From Reticulascus tulasneorum (lineage: Eukaryota > Ascomycota > Sordariomycetes > Glomerellales > Reticulascaceae): a stretch of 64,000 nucleotides of DNA. The notes below the pieces were generated by a model. The model was given only the letters and a program-made list of their open reading frames with translations. It made no database searches and was not told the DNA's origin. Position numbers and translations under genes: made by a program. The stretch is taken from contig LSAX01000004.1 of NCBI GenBank assembly GCA_001557505.1, forward strand, positions 930,001 through 994,000. The letters run 5' to 3'. Of this stretch, positions 20,627 through 31,409 are shown piece after piece. Within the stretch, counting starts at the first letter, position 1. Each line of letters begins with the position of its first letter.

Positions 20627-20633
20627 TGAGTCA
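20627..20633. promoter_or_regulatory. TGAGTCA element (Gcn4/CPC-1/CpcA-type site) before ILV3
   Basis: The palindromic TGAGTCA lies 114 bp upstream of the ILV3 start codon. Gcn4-family factors bind this site in front of amino-acid biosynthesis genes, so its place matches the gene function. A chance 7-mer cannot be excluded without conservation data. Confidence 0.6.
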
Positions 20634-20661
20634 ACGGAAGGGCGGAGCCAAAAAGACCTAA

Positions 20662-20697
20662 ATCACAGGGACGATCACAGGGACAATCACAGGGACA
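20662..20697. repeat. 12-bp tandem repeat, three copies, in the ILV3 upstream region
   Basis: ATCACAGGGACG followed by two copies of ATCACAGGGACA, 150-185 bp upstream of the ILV3 start and just beyond the TGAGTCA site. It may be a clustered binding site or a neutral minisatellite. Confidence 0.75.
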
Positions 20698-20881
20698 GGA
20701 ACGCCAGAAAGAGGATTCCAAGCCACGGAAATTTATTAGGGCGATGTCGGCCCAGGAAAAATTTGGTAAGCTCAAAACGAGCTCCCCGCCAAAACTCCCC
20801 GCATTGCATTAGGAGCTCCATGATTGGTTGGGCCGGTGTAAGCATCAGTGAGGCCCAGTGGAGCCAATACGTATCTCTCCA

Positions 20882-23078
20882 TCAACCTCTATCCAAAGGC
20901 AGTAACTCTACTGGAGTCGCAGTATAAGCTTCAGGCAGAAGGCCCTCCAAATCCGCCTTGATTTGCAAGGCAATCACCTTCGAATACCAACGGTGCTGGG
21001 CCGTACCCCCGCCAAACACCCATAGGTTGTCAACATGAGGTTGTCTTCGCCACAGTCCTCGCACTTCACCTTCGGAGTCCACTCCCCAGGTCGGTTCCAT
21101 CATCTTCGCAAGAGCGTCTGCGCCGTCTCCGAGGATGTCATGGAGGCTATGTCTCACATCGACACTCTTGAATCCGGAGCACCAGATGACGGCATCGGCG
21201 TCCAGCGTGGTTCCATCGCTGAACTCCAGCCCCGTTTTGGTGTAAGCTGTGGGACTGAAGCCAGACTTGATGTCTACCTTTTTGGTAGCTAGCAACTCCA
21301 CGCCTCTGCCGATCTCAACATAGTGCCCTCCACAACGATCGAGCAGATGGACGAGGAGATCAGACTGAGTAGAGTCGGTAACTTGGAACCCCGCCTTGGC
21401 AAGCTCCCCATATCGGTTGCTTTCAGAGGTAAGAATGAGAACTGCTGCTGATTGAGTATGAGAAGACTCACGGTTCGCCATCTGCTAGTCCAGAATGCAC
21501 AAGTCCTAGAAGAGGTCCTCCCACCGCTAGAGGAGCAACGTGGACCAAAACGTCTGCAGTGTCGGCGGGCATGTGGTCGTACATTCCAAGGCCCTGTGGG
21601 TGTTGCAAATAAGACATTGGAAGGACATACGTTGAAGAGCGCTGTATCATTGTCGTGGCAAGGCCGGCGTTGTAACAGTCTTCCACGATGTCGAAGGCCG
21701 TGTTGGCTGACCCAATTACTAAAGCTGACTGACATAATAACGGACATTAGTACGACATGATTGAGAATGCACCTTAAATCTAACCGAGTGTAAACTCACC
21801 TTAATTCCTCTGTCGGCGAGGATCTTTGCGTTCTTGAAGTCTGTGACATGTTTTTGCCATCCACGATACAAGTCAGCCCCCGGGAGATCAGGGACACCTG
21901 CCCCTGCGAAACCCACGCCCGTAGCTAGAACTAAGTGCTTGCTTGATACACTCGTTTGCTGATCGCATGCAGTAGCTAGTTGGAATTTCCATGATCTCTT
22001 CTCTTTATTATACTCAGTCGATGTGACTGATGTGCGGGAGAGGACTTGTATGTCGAATTCCGTAGCGAAACTCTTAATTTGATCCGCCAGTTCGTCACGA
22101 GTCAAGCCATCTGCGGCATCCGAAGGATATGCTTTTTGGGGCCATCAGTATATTATGCTTTCCGTCTGGTTTTAGGGATTGAAGTGCGTACGCAAATATG
22201 GCATCTCGCAGAATGACTTGCCAACGTGAAAGCGCAGGCAGTCATACCGGAGAGCCCAATTATCCCCAATATTCTCACTTTTATCGATGATAAGGTATTT
22301 AACACCAAGTGCTTTCAGACGAGCGCCTAGAATAATCCCTCTAGAATCATGAGAGCGTCAGTTTCTCTTCCACTCTTTTCGAGGGGGGAGTCAGTAACAG
22401 TCAAGTTGGAAACACTTACGCATTACCACCACCGACAATCAAAACATCCGTTTCAAGACTTTCTTTCCTCCCAATGGGCATCGAAGCAACTCGCAAGAGA
22501 CCCGGATCCTCTGGAAACTTTTGGAGTTCTACAAGCCATGTACAGAGTGTCCAGATCTTCCACGTGACTGATTCTCCTTCCGTCCATGGCAGAAGCATTA
22601 TCCTGCCATTACAGTACGCCTCCGGCTTATTAGTCGTAAACGTGAAAGAGCATTCCAACCAGGACTATCAAAAGATTAATTGTTCAGGAATATGTAGTCA
22701 TTGAGAGTGTTTGTGACGCACCAGTGTCTCGCTTGCGGATATGACCTGCGATGATTTGGGAACAGCCCGGATTGTATTTATCCCTCGCTGATGCGTTAAG
22801 TGTGTCAGTGCAATTGCGATGCATTCGCGGCCTTTGAATGTTCTCAGATGTGACGTGAGAGCTAGGCTATCTCTCCAATATGACTGCTCCGCCAAAAACA
22901 TATCTGCCACGGTTTGTGGATCCGTTTGTGAAAGGGCCGTGGCCAGTCGCTCGATCGCCTTCCCCGCAATGACAGTAGTATCGTGAGCATTCCAGTCCAC
23001 CGATAAGGCAGGTCGTGGAAATGGTTGATATATCTCATTGGTAATATCAACCTTGGGTGGGAAGTCAGCCAGAGCCAT
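20882..23078 (-). CDS. Flavin-dependent monooxygenase with N-terminal extension (FMO/YUCCA-like)
   Basis: Six exons (22722-23078, 22420-22664, 22192-22340, 21800-22131, 21472-21728, 20882-21419) give 625 residues; the five introns are 57, 79, 60, 71 and 52 bp. All joins keep phase and restore motifs. Residues 1-~185 are an NTF2/SnoaL-like extension seen in fungal FMOs (SWLECSFTFTTNKPEAYCNG). The FAD loop is GGGNAG (197-202), followed by IGDNW and LRFHV as in FMOs, and the NADPH loop is GSANTA (~367-372), where the usual third Gly is Ala. Such enzymes hydroxylate N, S or ketone substrates; the substrate here is unknown. No membrane helix. It follows ILV3 on the same strand with 368 bp between, but shared regulation is not evident. 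Confidence 0.88.
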
Positions 23079-24064
23079 CTTGACTACAGAATCTGAAGTG
23101 CAACATAGGTAAAGAGCAATCTGAACAGACGGGTCGCTAGAACATCGTGAGGGGTATGAGCTTATTCATGTTCAAAAGAAAAGTTGGTTTCACTCGGGCC
23201 TATCTACTACAGGACCATCATGCGGTGGAACCGGATATCCGAAAGCCATGTGTAACCTGCTTTGAGTAACACTGCTAGTCAACAAAGCACTGTGCGAGGT
23301 CACTGATCGTTTTTCAGAGCCCCGAGTTCAAACGAATCCAAGTTTAAAGACTGTGACTGCCATATCAGGTCAAATGATAATGCCGCCTGGAACCTCCCGT
23401 ATATCCTTCGAGATATGTCAATATGTCCCACAAGCCAAGAAATTGGTCAGGTGGCTGTCGGGGTGATTGGTGGGAGTTCCAAGAACGTGTGGGCTAGCTC
23501 TATGAGAGACCCTATCAGGATAGGTAGGGTGTTTTCACCTGCTCAAAGGTCTCACAAGGGTAAACATAATTATCATGATAGTCTCTATGCGAGGTTGGTA
23601 CAATATAATCACTTTTTTTAGTACCTCCGAGACCTGTCTTAGACTCTTGATCATATCCATCGTCTTTATTGCTTGAGCAGTGACTACAAGATCGCTGTTG
23701 ACATCGAGGAGTTCGATGTGCCTCACAAATTAGCCATGCTACCTTAGAAAATCGGCATGTTCCCCTGAGCAGAAGGTAGTGAGTCCCATGTATCTCTGGG
23801 AGGATCTCAGAACCTTCAGTGTAGATTGATTATCAATTTAGTCAGGGAGAAGAACAAGTTAGAAACGTGAACATATATCCGTTACCAGACCTGACCAAGA
23901 AAACACTTTAGAAGAGAGTGGTACGAAATTCCAACGCTCCTCCGCCTGTTAGTGATAGTTTCCATCTGGTCCATACCTCGGGCATAATCACAGTGCCTGT
24001 GAAGAGAAGTGCCGGGATGCATACGCACCGGGCTTGTAGTTCCTGATATTATTGACCGACACTT
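23079..24064. other. Gene-free stretch between FMO and membrane-protein genes
   Basis: About 1 kb of moderately AT-rich sequence with only short open frames; includes the FMO promoter. Nothing else recognised. Confidence 0.6.
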
Positions 24065-26341
24065 TTACACAGCATGGGTACCTTGTTCTGCATCCTTGAA
24101 CTCGTACTTCAAGTTCTCCACGTTGTCGATGCGGACCCGAACCTTTCCATGGTCTCGATCGGGTATATCGTTGAAGATCTTGGGTGGATCCTGCTTCAGC
24201 GCAATGAGCACGAAGTCTGTCAAGGAGTGATTCACAGATCGATAAAAAATACTGCAGATGATGTACAGCAGTGCAATACCGGAGCCAAGGATGGCTATAA
24301 CGAGCCCCATCTTTGATGTCCGTGATTCCAGACCGTAAAACCAGACATAGGTCAGTACCGAGAGTTCCATGACTGGATTCTCTGGCCCCGCCTGATCAAT
24401 AGGCTTCATAGAGTAATCGACCATAGAAAGAGCGTTCATGAAGACAACCTGGTGTAGTCGGCTGAAATACGAGTACTGATAGATGCCGAGTTCGTCGGTT
24501 GGTAGGAGAGATTTTATTGTCTGGGCAGCAAACCGAGTGTAAGGAATGACATCGTCCTTGTCCACTGACAAAGCTGCCAATAACCAGTCGGGATGTACGC
24601 TGATCGGCTCATCGTCCGGACTTGGGGTAGTGTTATCCTCTACTATAACCTCTAGGCGTGGATTGGCACTGCGAGATGTGGCCATGATGTAGTACGGAAA
24701 TTTCAGGTATGCAAATGACCTACACCAAGTAGTCGGGTATTCCGGTCTACTATACTCGACGACTAAAGGATTTGACGCAGAGTATGTAAATTCGGGCGGG
24801 GGAGCTTGCGAAAACATGGCGTCCCAGTCGCATGACTTGGCTCCGGCATCCTCTCCAGAAGAGATACAAGGATAAGTAGCTTCATCAAGATATATGGCAC
24901 GGTCCGATCCATAGGCATTGGCAATAAGGACATCATCGTCGGATGACGACATGGCTATGGAGAAGCTGGAGCGGGTATTCGCAGGCCCCCACGCAGGTCC
25001 GACTCGAATGCACATTACCGAGATCGGCATACCTGAGTTGATGTCGGAAGGCGGGAATATAAGTGGGTAAGGGTACAGGCCGCCCTCACTCACAGGAATA
25101 GAGTCGTCTTCCGGCTTGTCTTCCGGCTCATCCTCCAGCTCGCCGGGATCGTCGTGGCCGGTGGGGTAACCACCGCCCTGCATTCCTGCCATGTCCGGGT
25201 TTATCATATTATAGCAGTGAACCGATTTCTCTTCGGCAACTGGAACCACAGTGACGCCTCCATAGCATTGAGAAGCGGAGCTCAAAGCGGGAGCCTGACG
25301 TCGGTATTTAACTTGGAGAGCACTTTTCAAGGTCCTCGAGCTCGAAAAATACCATTCGTTGAAGTCGTTATCTAATTCGGGCATTGTTTGTCGAGTTGGG
25401 GATAAGACGGGGGTGCCGATGGCAAACATGTCGGTGACGTTGAAGCTATATGTCATGAACCCCAGCGTCGATGAAAAGACCCCGGCGGTAGAGTAAGTTG
25501 ACCCACTGTTCCCAATCATTGTGTCAACAATCATCGCCATTTCGCTCGCGGAGCAGCTGTATTTGCCACTTGCGAGGAGCTCGGGGTCAAGGCAGCCAAA
25601 TGTGTTGACTGGATTACTTGGAGGCCTTGACGTGGCGATTTGCTCAAACGCCATTGCTCGAGGAATCGGAGTCTCCTTCCATCCCAAAGTCGGCAATATC
25701 AAAACCGCAACTGCAGGTCCCATCAAATTCGCTATGATGGTGATTGCGGCTACAAACAGCATAAATCCGCACAACATCCACTTCGTCTTCGCTTGTGGAA
25801 AGCCGGCAGTTTCGTCATTCGTGCGAGATGTTTGGGAGCCTTGGAACGGTGCCTTCCAGAAGGATAAGCTGCAGAGACTGAGAATGTCGCCAAATTCCTT
25901 GTGCGTTAACAGGTACCGAACCGGGAGTCTCTCATCTTTCCTGGCAATGTGCATGACCAGGGTGTACACCAAACCCCCGCAAAGAAATATGAACCATACT
26001 TCTAATGCCTTCGCAACCAGTTGTAGAGAGCCGAGAACGTTGTGGTCCCTGCGGTCTAGCGCCTCTGTCGAATTGAACCCCCAAGGTATGGCACACTTTT
26101 CAATGTCTAGGACACCACAGGCGACACTAGCACCAGCAATATATCCTTTGAAGTTCAAAACAAGAAGAGTAATGATGGGTGCAAGCCAGGCAAGCGCAAG
26201 GAACGGCGATAGGATGGCATAAATCAAGCCCAGTCGTCGGCGGTTTGAGTCTGTGGGTTTCGGTTTATCCTCTGGGCCCTCCTCGTTGATCTCGACGGGC
26301 GATTCAGTAGACGCCGCGAGCTCTGCTGGTTTCTCATTCAT
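24065..26341 (-). CDS. Large fungal membrane protein of unknown function, four predicted TM helices
   Basis: Single exon, 758 residues. After an acidic cytosolic N-terminus come hydrophobic helices at ~38-64 (LGLIYAILSPFLALAWLAPIITLLVLNF), ~108-131 and ~190-220, then a ~450-residue hydrophilic region with even Cys spacing (GCLDPELLASGKYSC, QCYGG, CISSGEDAGAKSCDW) that is probably outside the cytosol or luminal, and a last helix at ~684-705 before a charged tail. The arrangement resembles the large family of fungal integral membrane proteins with a long extracellular loop that have no assigned function. A decayed paralogue fragment lies 0.5 kb upstream, so the gene was once duplicated in tandem. 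No catalytic motif recognised. Confidence 0.8.
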   Translation of the reverse strand: MNEKPAELAASTESPVEINEEGPEDKPKPTDSNRRRLGLIYAILSPFLALAWLAPIITLLVLNFKGYIAGASVACGVLDIEKCAIPWGFNSTEALDRRDHNVLGSLQLVAKALEVWFIFLCGGLVYTLVMHIARKDERLPVRYLLTHKEFGDILSLCSLSFWKAPFQGSQTSRTNDETAGFPQAKTKWMLCGFMLFVAAITIIANLMGPAVAVLILPTLGWKETPIPRAMAFEQIATSRPPSNPVNTFGCLDPELLASGKYSCSASEMAMIVDTMIGNSGSTYSTAGVFSSTLGFMTYSFNVTDMFAIGTPVLSPTRQTMPELDNDFNEWYFSSSRTLKSALQVKYRRQAPALSSASQCYGGVTVVPVAEEKSVHCYNMINPDMAGMQGGGYPTGHDDPGELEDEPEDKPEDDSIPVSEGGLYPYPLIFPPSDINSGMPISVMCIRVGPAWGPANTRSSFSIAMSSSDDDVLIANAYGSDRAIYLDEATYPCISSGEDAGAKSCDWDAMFSQAPPPEFTYSASNPLVVEYSRPEYPTTWCRSFAYLKFPYYIMATSRSANPRLEVIVEDNTTPSPDDEPISVHPDWLLAALSVDKDDVIPYTRFAAQTIKSLLPTDELGIYQYSYFSRLHQVVFMNALSMVDYSMKPIDQAGPENPVMELSVLTYVWFYGLESRTSKMGLVIAILGSGIALLYIICSIFYRSVNHSLTDFVLIALKQDPPKIFNDIPDRDHGKVRVRIDNVENLKYEFKDAEQGTHAV

Positions 26342-26884
26342 TGTTGATGTTGCGTGTTCCTCTTTTCACTGATGGAAGAAAGAAGCAGAGTTTGTTCTGA
26401 AGGTGAGAAGAGCCATGAGGGGGAGATATGCTGGGCAGAAGTGGCCCAAGACGCATGTAAGTGAGGCCGGGGATATCTCCGTCGGGAGAGAGCAGCCCAT
26501 ACCCGCAGATGCCGAAATGTATTCCAGTACGTGGCGTCAAATATTTGAGCGATCTGCATTCTGCAACTCTTTTTTGGCTCTCTTGACATGTTTCCTTGCT
26601 GTCAAATTACTTCTTTGGGGAAGCTGAAAAGAGTGGCTTGCTGACGAATTCGAACACCAGGCTGTAGGATAGAGGGGATTCGCGGATGGGTACCTGAAAC
26701 ATCCCGCTGTCACAAAAAAAAAGCAATGGTCAGGCCAGCGAATTATGAGCGAACTGCACCTCTACGGCCGTTTCCGCCTGCAAGAAACGTCTTACAATAC
26801 CGAGCAGCCACAATGATTCGCTCCATCCAACTGTCATTCTGAAGGTGGGAGGGGTTAGCTTGCACATCATTCGCCGTTGAGTAT

Positions 26885-27060
26885 CCCCTTGTAGGATTAG
26901 GAACCAAGTCGTAGCAAACCGAGTATGTTGAATGAGAACAACCCGATCCACTGACCAGGCTGACAAGAGAAATAGTCGGGATGTACACGGATAGGCTCAT
27001 CATCGTCTGGACGCGGGCGGGGAATTTCTCTAGGCTGACGACAGCGAGAAATGTTTTGTT
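26885..27060 (-). pseudogene. Relic fragment of a tandem paralogue of the 758-residue membrane protein
   Basis: Plus-strand 26913-27058 aligns by eye with 24531-24672 inside the neighbouring gene: both contain GCAAACCGAGT, CCACTGAC, AGTCGGGATGTAC, GGCTCATC and TCTAGGC in the same order and spacing. On the minus strand it still reads PDDDEPIRVHPDYF against SPDDEPISVHPDWL of the intact protein, after which frames break. Only this short piece and weaker similarity on both sides remain, so it is a decayed copy. The flanking 26342-26884 and 27061-27666 hold no intact gene; 27215-27421 (minus) has a short open frame of no clear family. Confidence 0.65.
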
Positions 27061-27666
27061 TCTCGTATGTACTGCCTGCCCTGGCGGATCCATTGGTTTA
27101 ACCTTAGCATTGATATCCCTTTTGAATCCTATGCCTGTCCAACTAATCACAACGTGCTCTTATGTTATCGTTGTCTCTGACTGTATTTGCGGACTGCTGG
27201 ACCTACCCTCATAGCTAACCAATCAAGATTCTCCCGTATCCACACATGCCACTGACAAACCTAGACTCGTGGTCGTTCCGATACTCCGGGAGCTTCTTCA
27301 TCATGTTTCCGAAACTCTCCTGGGTACTCACGATCGCTGCAGCATTCCAGGTCTTCCATGGCTTTCTGGAAGATAATGGTGGTGACAGCGGCTTCAAGAT
27401 GGCAGTCAGAGTTCTGGCCAAAGCCTAACTCATGAGCTGTCCGGGAGACATTGGTGAGTTGAGCTGAGTGGTGTATCTTACAACAGCCGGGCAGGTAGTA
27501 TAATAATCCATAGAATTAGACAAGACTTGATATCCTTTAAAGACAGACTACGCATATTGAGTAAATACCTCGTTCACCAGGTTGTGGCTGCCTAACCAAC
27601 CACGTTGCTCTCACACCAGCATTTCAAGAAGATACTTTAAACCTCACTTTTTCCAACACTCTAAGT

Positions 27667-28360
27667 TTACCAGTCCCAGCACTGATAAGTGGAAATCTTA
27701 TCGTTAGGTCCAGTTCCAGTAGACTGGCCATTGCACCACCCTCCACGCAAGTCCCAAAGATTGGCGATGCCTGGCTCGGTAGCGTCGAAATGTTGACATC
27801 CAGAATTGTCTCGACAATCCCACTCTCTGCAATAGGGATAAAAGTCAGAAATCATTTTACCATCTTATCTGCACTAGCACGTGAGAGTACGATTCGCAGA
27901 AACTTACTCGAAGAATCGGCAATACGCTCCACGATCAGGGCCTACAGCTGACACCTGGTCATTGAGATCCCATCCGAGGGGGACTTCAAAGATATATTGT
28001 TAGCTATGAGTGCTTTGCTACCTGTATCTTTTGAGGAACGTACCGCAGACACCAGAACCAGCAACAATATGAACACAGTAGCCCTGAAAAAGAGGATCGG
28101 TGCACAAGTAGACTCCGTGATCGCTGCGCTTATCCAGTTGACTTACGCGACTCACGTCTCGTTTCATGTCACGAGATACAAGACCGGCGGTTTGCGTTAT
28201 TGGTCTTGATATGCTCAGGAATATCAGCAGGGTCTACTACGGTGTAAGTGACGCCTTCGGGGAGGTTCTTCAAGGTCTCGCGAAGTTTCAGATCATCTGG
28301 AAGAGCCGACGCTGTAGCCTTCGCCGCAAGGAGACCAACAACGAATGCGGTGAACTTCAT
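27667..28360 (-). CDS. Small secreted cysteine-rich protein (crystallin-like/effector-type candidate)
   Basis: Four exons, 28185-28360, 28044-28123, 27908-27983 and 27667-27826, give 163 residues. The start is a signal peptide (MKFTAFVVGLLAAKATASA), then a propeptide-like stretch to NNANRR, then a mature part starting DHGVYLCTDPLFQGYC with exactly eight cysteines (four possible disulfides). Repeated patterns GVYLCTD-GYC, DLNDQVSAVGPDRGAYC and GPNDKISTYQC resemble the two-motif repeats of beta/gamma-crystallin-like secreted fungal proteins. The first donor is weak (GTCTTG at 28184); an alternative GTGACA donor at 28172 would add four residues and a ninth cysteine, so the former is preferred. 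Secreted; function unknown, effector or antimicrobial role possible. Confidence 0.7.
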
Positions 28361-30205
28361 TATGTCTTTTTCTTCGAGTAGTGTTGAGAATGCTGCGTTG
28401 CCTGGAAAGTGTAGTTCTTTCTTAGCTGAGAGCAGATTCCGGGCTTCTTATACTTGTGAGCCTAGATCCTAACGATAGGCTAGACCGTGATATCCAATGA
28501 TCAAAACAGCCTGCTGTGGATCACAGGACAGCAAAGGGCGAGCTGATTTGCTCCAGCGTATTCGACTCTTCTCAGCATCAGCATGCTGGCATGGCCAATA
28601 TCTGTGCTGCTGTACTAATTGTCACCTGCCTAGGTCCCAGCGGCTATCATACGGCTTTAGGTAGATTAAAATGCGTATTGCGAGATGGTGCGCTGTCTGC
28701 TGATGAGCTATGTAGTGAAAGACCGGCTCGTAACCGACGCTCACTCATTGGCTGCTCAGTTTGGCATATCATGTGAAGTCTGGTAGCTTTCCGAGATTTG
28801 AATCGGCCGTAAATCTCAGTGTAAGCCCTATTCCCGGTGCAAATGGATCGGGTGATATAGTAAGCACTACTGTCTGGAAACGGCAACTCCCTCTATTGAT
28901 AGTTTAATACAGACATGTAGACTCTGTGCAAGCGCGGTTGCTTTGGACTTTAGATCAGGTTTTGAGCATGAACTTCCGGCTCCAGCCGTTCGACTGGCCC
29001 ATTCCTACTCATAGCTTCTATTTTTCTACCAGCTAGCCCGCGGACCATAGCTAAAAGAGTGGACAGTATTTGTTAAGCTCTCAGACTCAATACACGGCAC
29101 TATAAGACATATCATGCAGGGTCGATGTCAGTAATCGAACTAGGCCACCGGGCCGTAAGTTGCGATGATATTCCGGGGCTGAGGCCGCGCAGGTTGCGGC
29201 CAGCGCCAGCGCGAGGTGGGATAGATCCTGAGCAGATGGTGTGCGAAAGGCGCATGCCTCCATTGAGTTGATGGTGTCGAAGCTTGGGACTAAAGATGGG
29301 GTTAAGGAAATTACTGCAGTTTAACACAGGTGTTCTGAGGACGGAGGTCTTGCATCTTGAGGTGTTTGGTGGCGCTACTGGAATGAGAACGCTTAGGCTG
29401 CCTCTCATTGAGACAAGCCCCCACGAAAAGCATGAACAGTAGGGAATCTTGATCGACTAGGTCATAGGCCCCGTGCAAGGTGCAGATATAGGCAGGAGGC
29501 TGGGAGGCTGACAGAGTGTGACTATAGATTGACCTTCTGGGATATGGTGGCACTAACTTCGAAGTTATGTTGAAGTAACATCAGTATGCTAATCGCCCAA
29601 TTACTTGGGCTATCGCACCTCCGTGGTTCTTGTCGACTTTGAGCTCCAATACAGGCCAAATAAGCACCAGTTTTGAACTAGAAGCTCATGGAATGCGCCA
29701 GTACTTCGAGTTGTTGTTATTTTATGATATCGTTGGAATCAAATGATGTTAAGTCTGAGGGCTTAGTTGATAGATTTCTAGGGTTCTTGAAATTGAGAAG
29801 TAGAAAACAAAACTCTTTACTTCAGCAGGGAAGACCTCTGGAGCATAGCTCAGGTGCAGGGTGATTGCAGGATTAAAAAGAATGACGGCTGTCAAGCCTG
29901 CGAATTCTTCGCTACTCTTCAGCGATATTCCAACCATTGAAGAATCTAGATCTACCTCAGACTTCGCATCCAAACCAAAGTGCACATGGTCCAAGGCACA
30001 CCGCGCATCCTGGGCAGATGCTGGTGGCGATGTGGCTCTTATTCGTCCGACATCTACTTGAATAGTTGATCGTATTTACAGCAGACGCTGCGATAGACAT
30101 CAATTTCTGTATTTGCCCTTTGTCGGAATCCTGGCCTGATTCCTGTGCAAGGCGATGCCATTACAAATAGGGCAACGGACATGTGGCTGATCTGCTGCCT
30201 AGAAA
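28361..30205. other. Gene-poor stretch with a possible gene fragment
   Basis: 1.8 kb between the secreted-protein gene and clpP. Apart from the fragment described at 29749-30061 I see only short frames with many stops. Confidence 0.5.
29749..30061 (-). pseudogene. Possible fragment of a fungal 'LFNLAL'-motif protein
   Basis: On the minus strand the frame reads GLTAVILFNPAITLHLSY and, after a possible small intron (29781-29815), RTLEIYQLS. This resembles a motif pair, xxVLFNLAxxxHL followed by LxLYxLxxx, that recurs in many fungal proteins of unknown function. No start codon with a convincing upstream exon and no continuation were found, so a relic is more likely than an intact gene. Confidence 0.3.
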
Positions 30206-31163
30206 TCATGGCTTGGTCTTGTCTTTCGTGTCTTTCTCCAGCTCATCCTTCTCCGTCCTCCTGTGCAGAATTTCGTCAATTACACCAAGCTCCTTAGCTT
30301 CCTCAGCTGTCAGGTACTTGTCTCGCTCCATCATATCATTGACTGCCTCAAGGTCGTACTTCTCCGTGCCAAACGCCTTGTTCAAGTGGTGCCTGAATAT
30401 CTCGTTGATCTGTGCTCTTGTTTTCTGTATCTGATTTGCATAGATCAGGATATCCGAGGCCTGGCCTTGCGTCCCTCCAAGCGGCTGGTGGATCATGACA
30501 GAACTGTGCGGTAGCGCATATCTCTTTCCTGCTTCGCCTCCCGTAAGAAGCAACGCGCCCATAGAGGACGCTGCGCCGAGACAGACGGTCGAGACAGGAG
30601 ATTTTATGTATGTCATCGTGTCATATATCGCCAGACCTAGCAAATGTCAGCGACTGTGACCTTGGTAGCAGAGGACGAATGGAAGGACTTGCCAGATGAG
30701 ACTGAACCGCCCGGTGAATTGATGTATAGAGTGATCGCCTTATCGGGATTATCGGATTCGAGCCACAGCAGTTGCGCTACTATAGATGCGGAGACTGAGT
30801 CATCAATCGCGCCATTGAGGCATACTATTCGTTCCTGGCGCCATCAGCCTGTCGTCAAGTCTGCGGAGGTCGATTCAGCTTACCTGGAGGAGCTTCGAGA
30901 ATATGTCGTCTTCTGTCTCGTTAGCGACGCCGAAACCTATCCCACTATAGAATCACCCACAAGTCCTCCACCCAGATGCCTTTATCGTTAGCTCAAGAAG
31001 CTTCACAATCCTCGGCGATACGTACAGAAACCTCAGTGATGTATGGGAGCGGTAGATTGCCATATGGCGGCTGGCCTGGCCCACCGGGAAATTGTGTGAA
31101 TGGGCGAGCATGCTGCTGAGAAACACTCCTTAGAGCTCTGAATAGTGTTCTTCGACAATTCAT
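30206..31163 (-). CDS. clpP: ATP-dependent Clp protease proteolytic subunit, mitochondrial
   Basis: Five exons, 31026-31163, 30958-30979 (22 nt), 30884-30912 (29 nt), 30693-30834 and 30206-30636, give 253 residues. The basic N-terminus [20 protein letters not shown] is a mitochondrial presequence, followed by the family start [15 protein letters not shown]. The Ser-His-Asp triad is Ser135 (GAASSMGA), His160 (VMIHQPLGG) and Asp216 ([11 protein letters not shown]). The protease chamber works with an AAA+ unfoldase (ClpX type) in the mitochondrial matrix. Intron 4 (30637-30692) starts with GC (G/GCAAGT): only that donor restores GGSVSSGLAIYD. Intron 2 is just 45 bp. ClpP is absent from many yeasts but kept in several filamentous lineages. 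Confidence 0.93.
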
Positions 31164-31409
31164 GCTGGCGATGTCGACTTAGCCAGGTTCGGGAGGATGA
31201 TTGAATTGAGAACAGCTGTGGACGGGATGTGGAGGTCTTTGGTGGAGAGCTCGGACGCGACTCGCCTAAAATTACCCCGAAGCGCGTAAAGCTCTAAAGC
31301 TGGTGGCCGAAACAGTTCTAACGTCATCCAGCCTTTTCCAAACGAAGGCGAAGACTTGATCTTTATTTGAACCTTCAAAGGACTTTCGCGTCACCTTGAT
31401 CCAATCTCA

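Noticed and set aside
25521..26222. 233-codon plus-strand open frame opposite the membrane-protein gene
   Set aside because: Antisense shadow of a long coding exon; no family resemblance.
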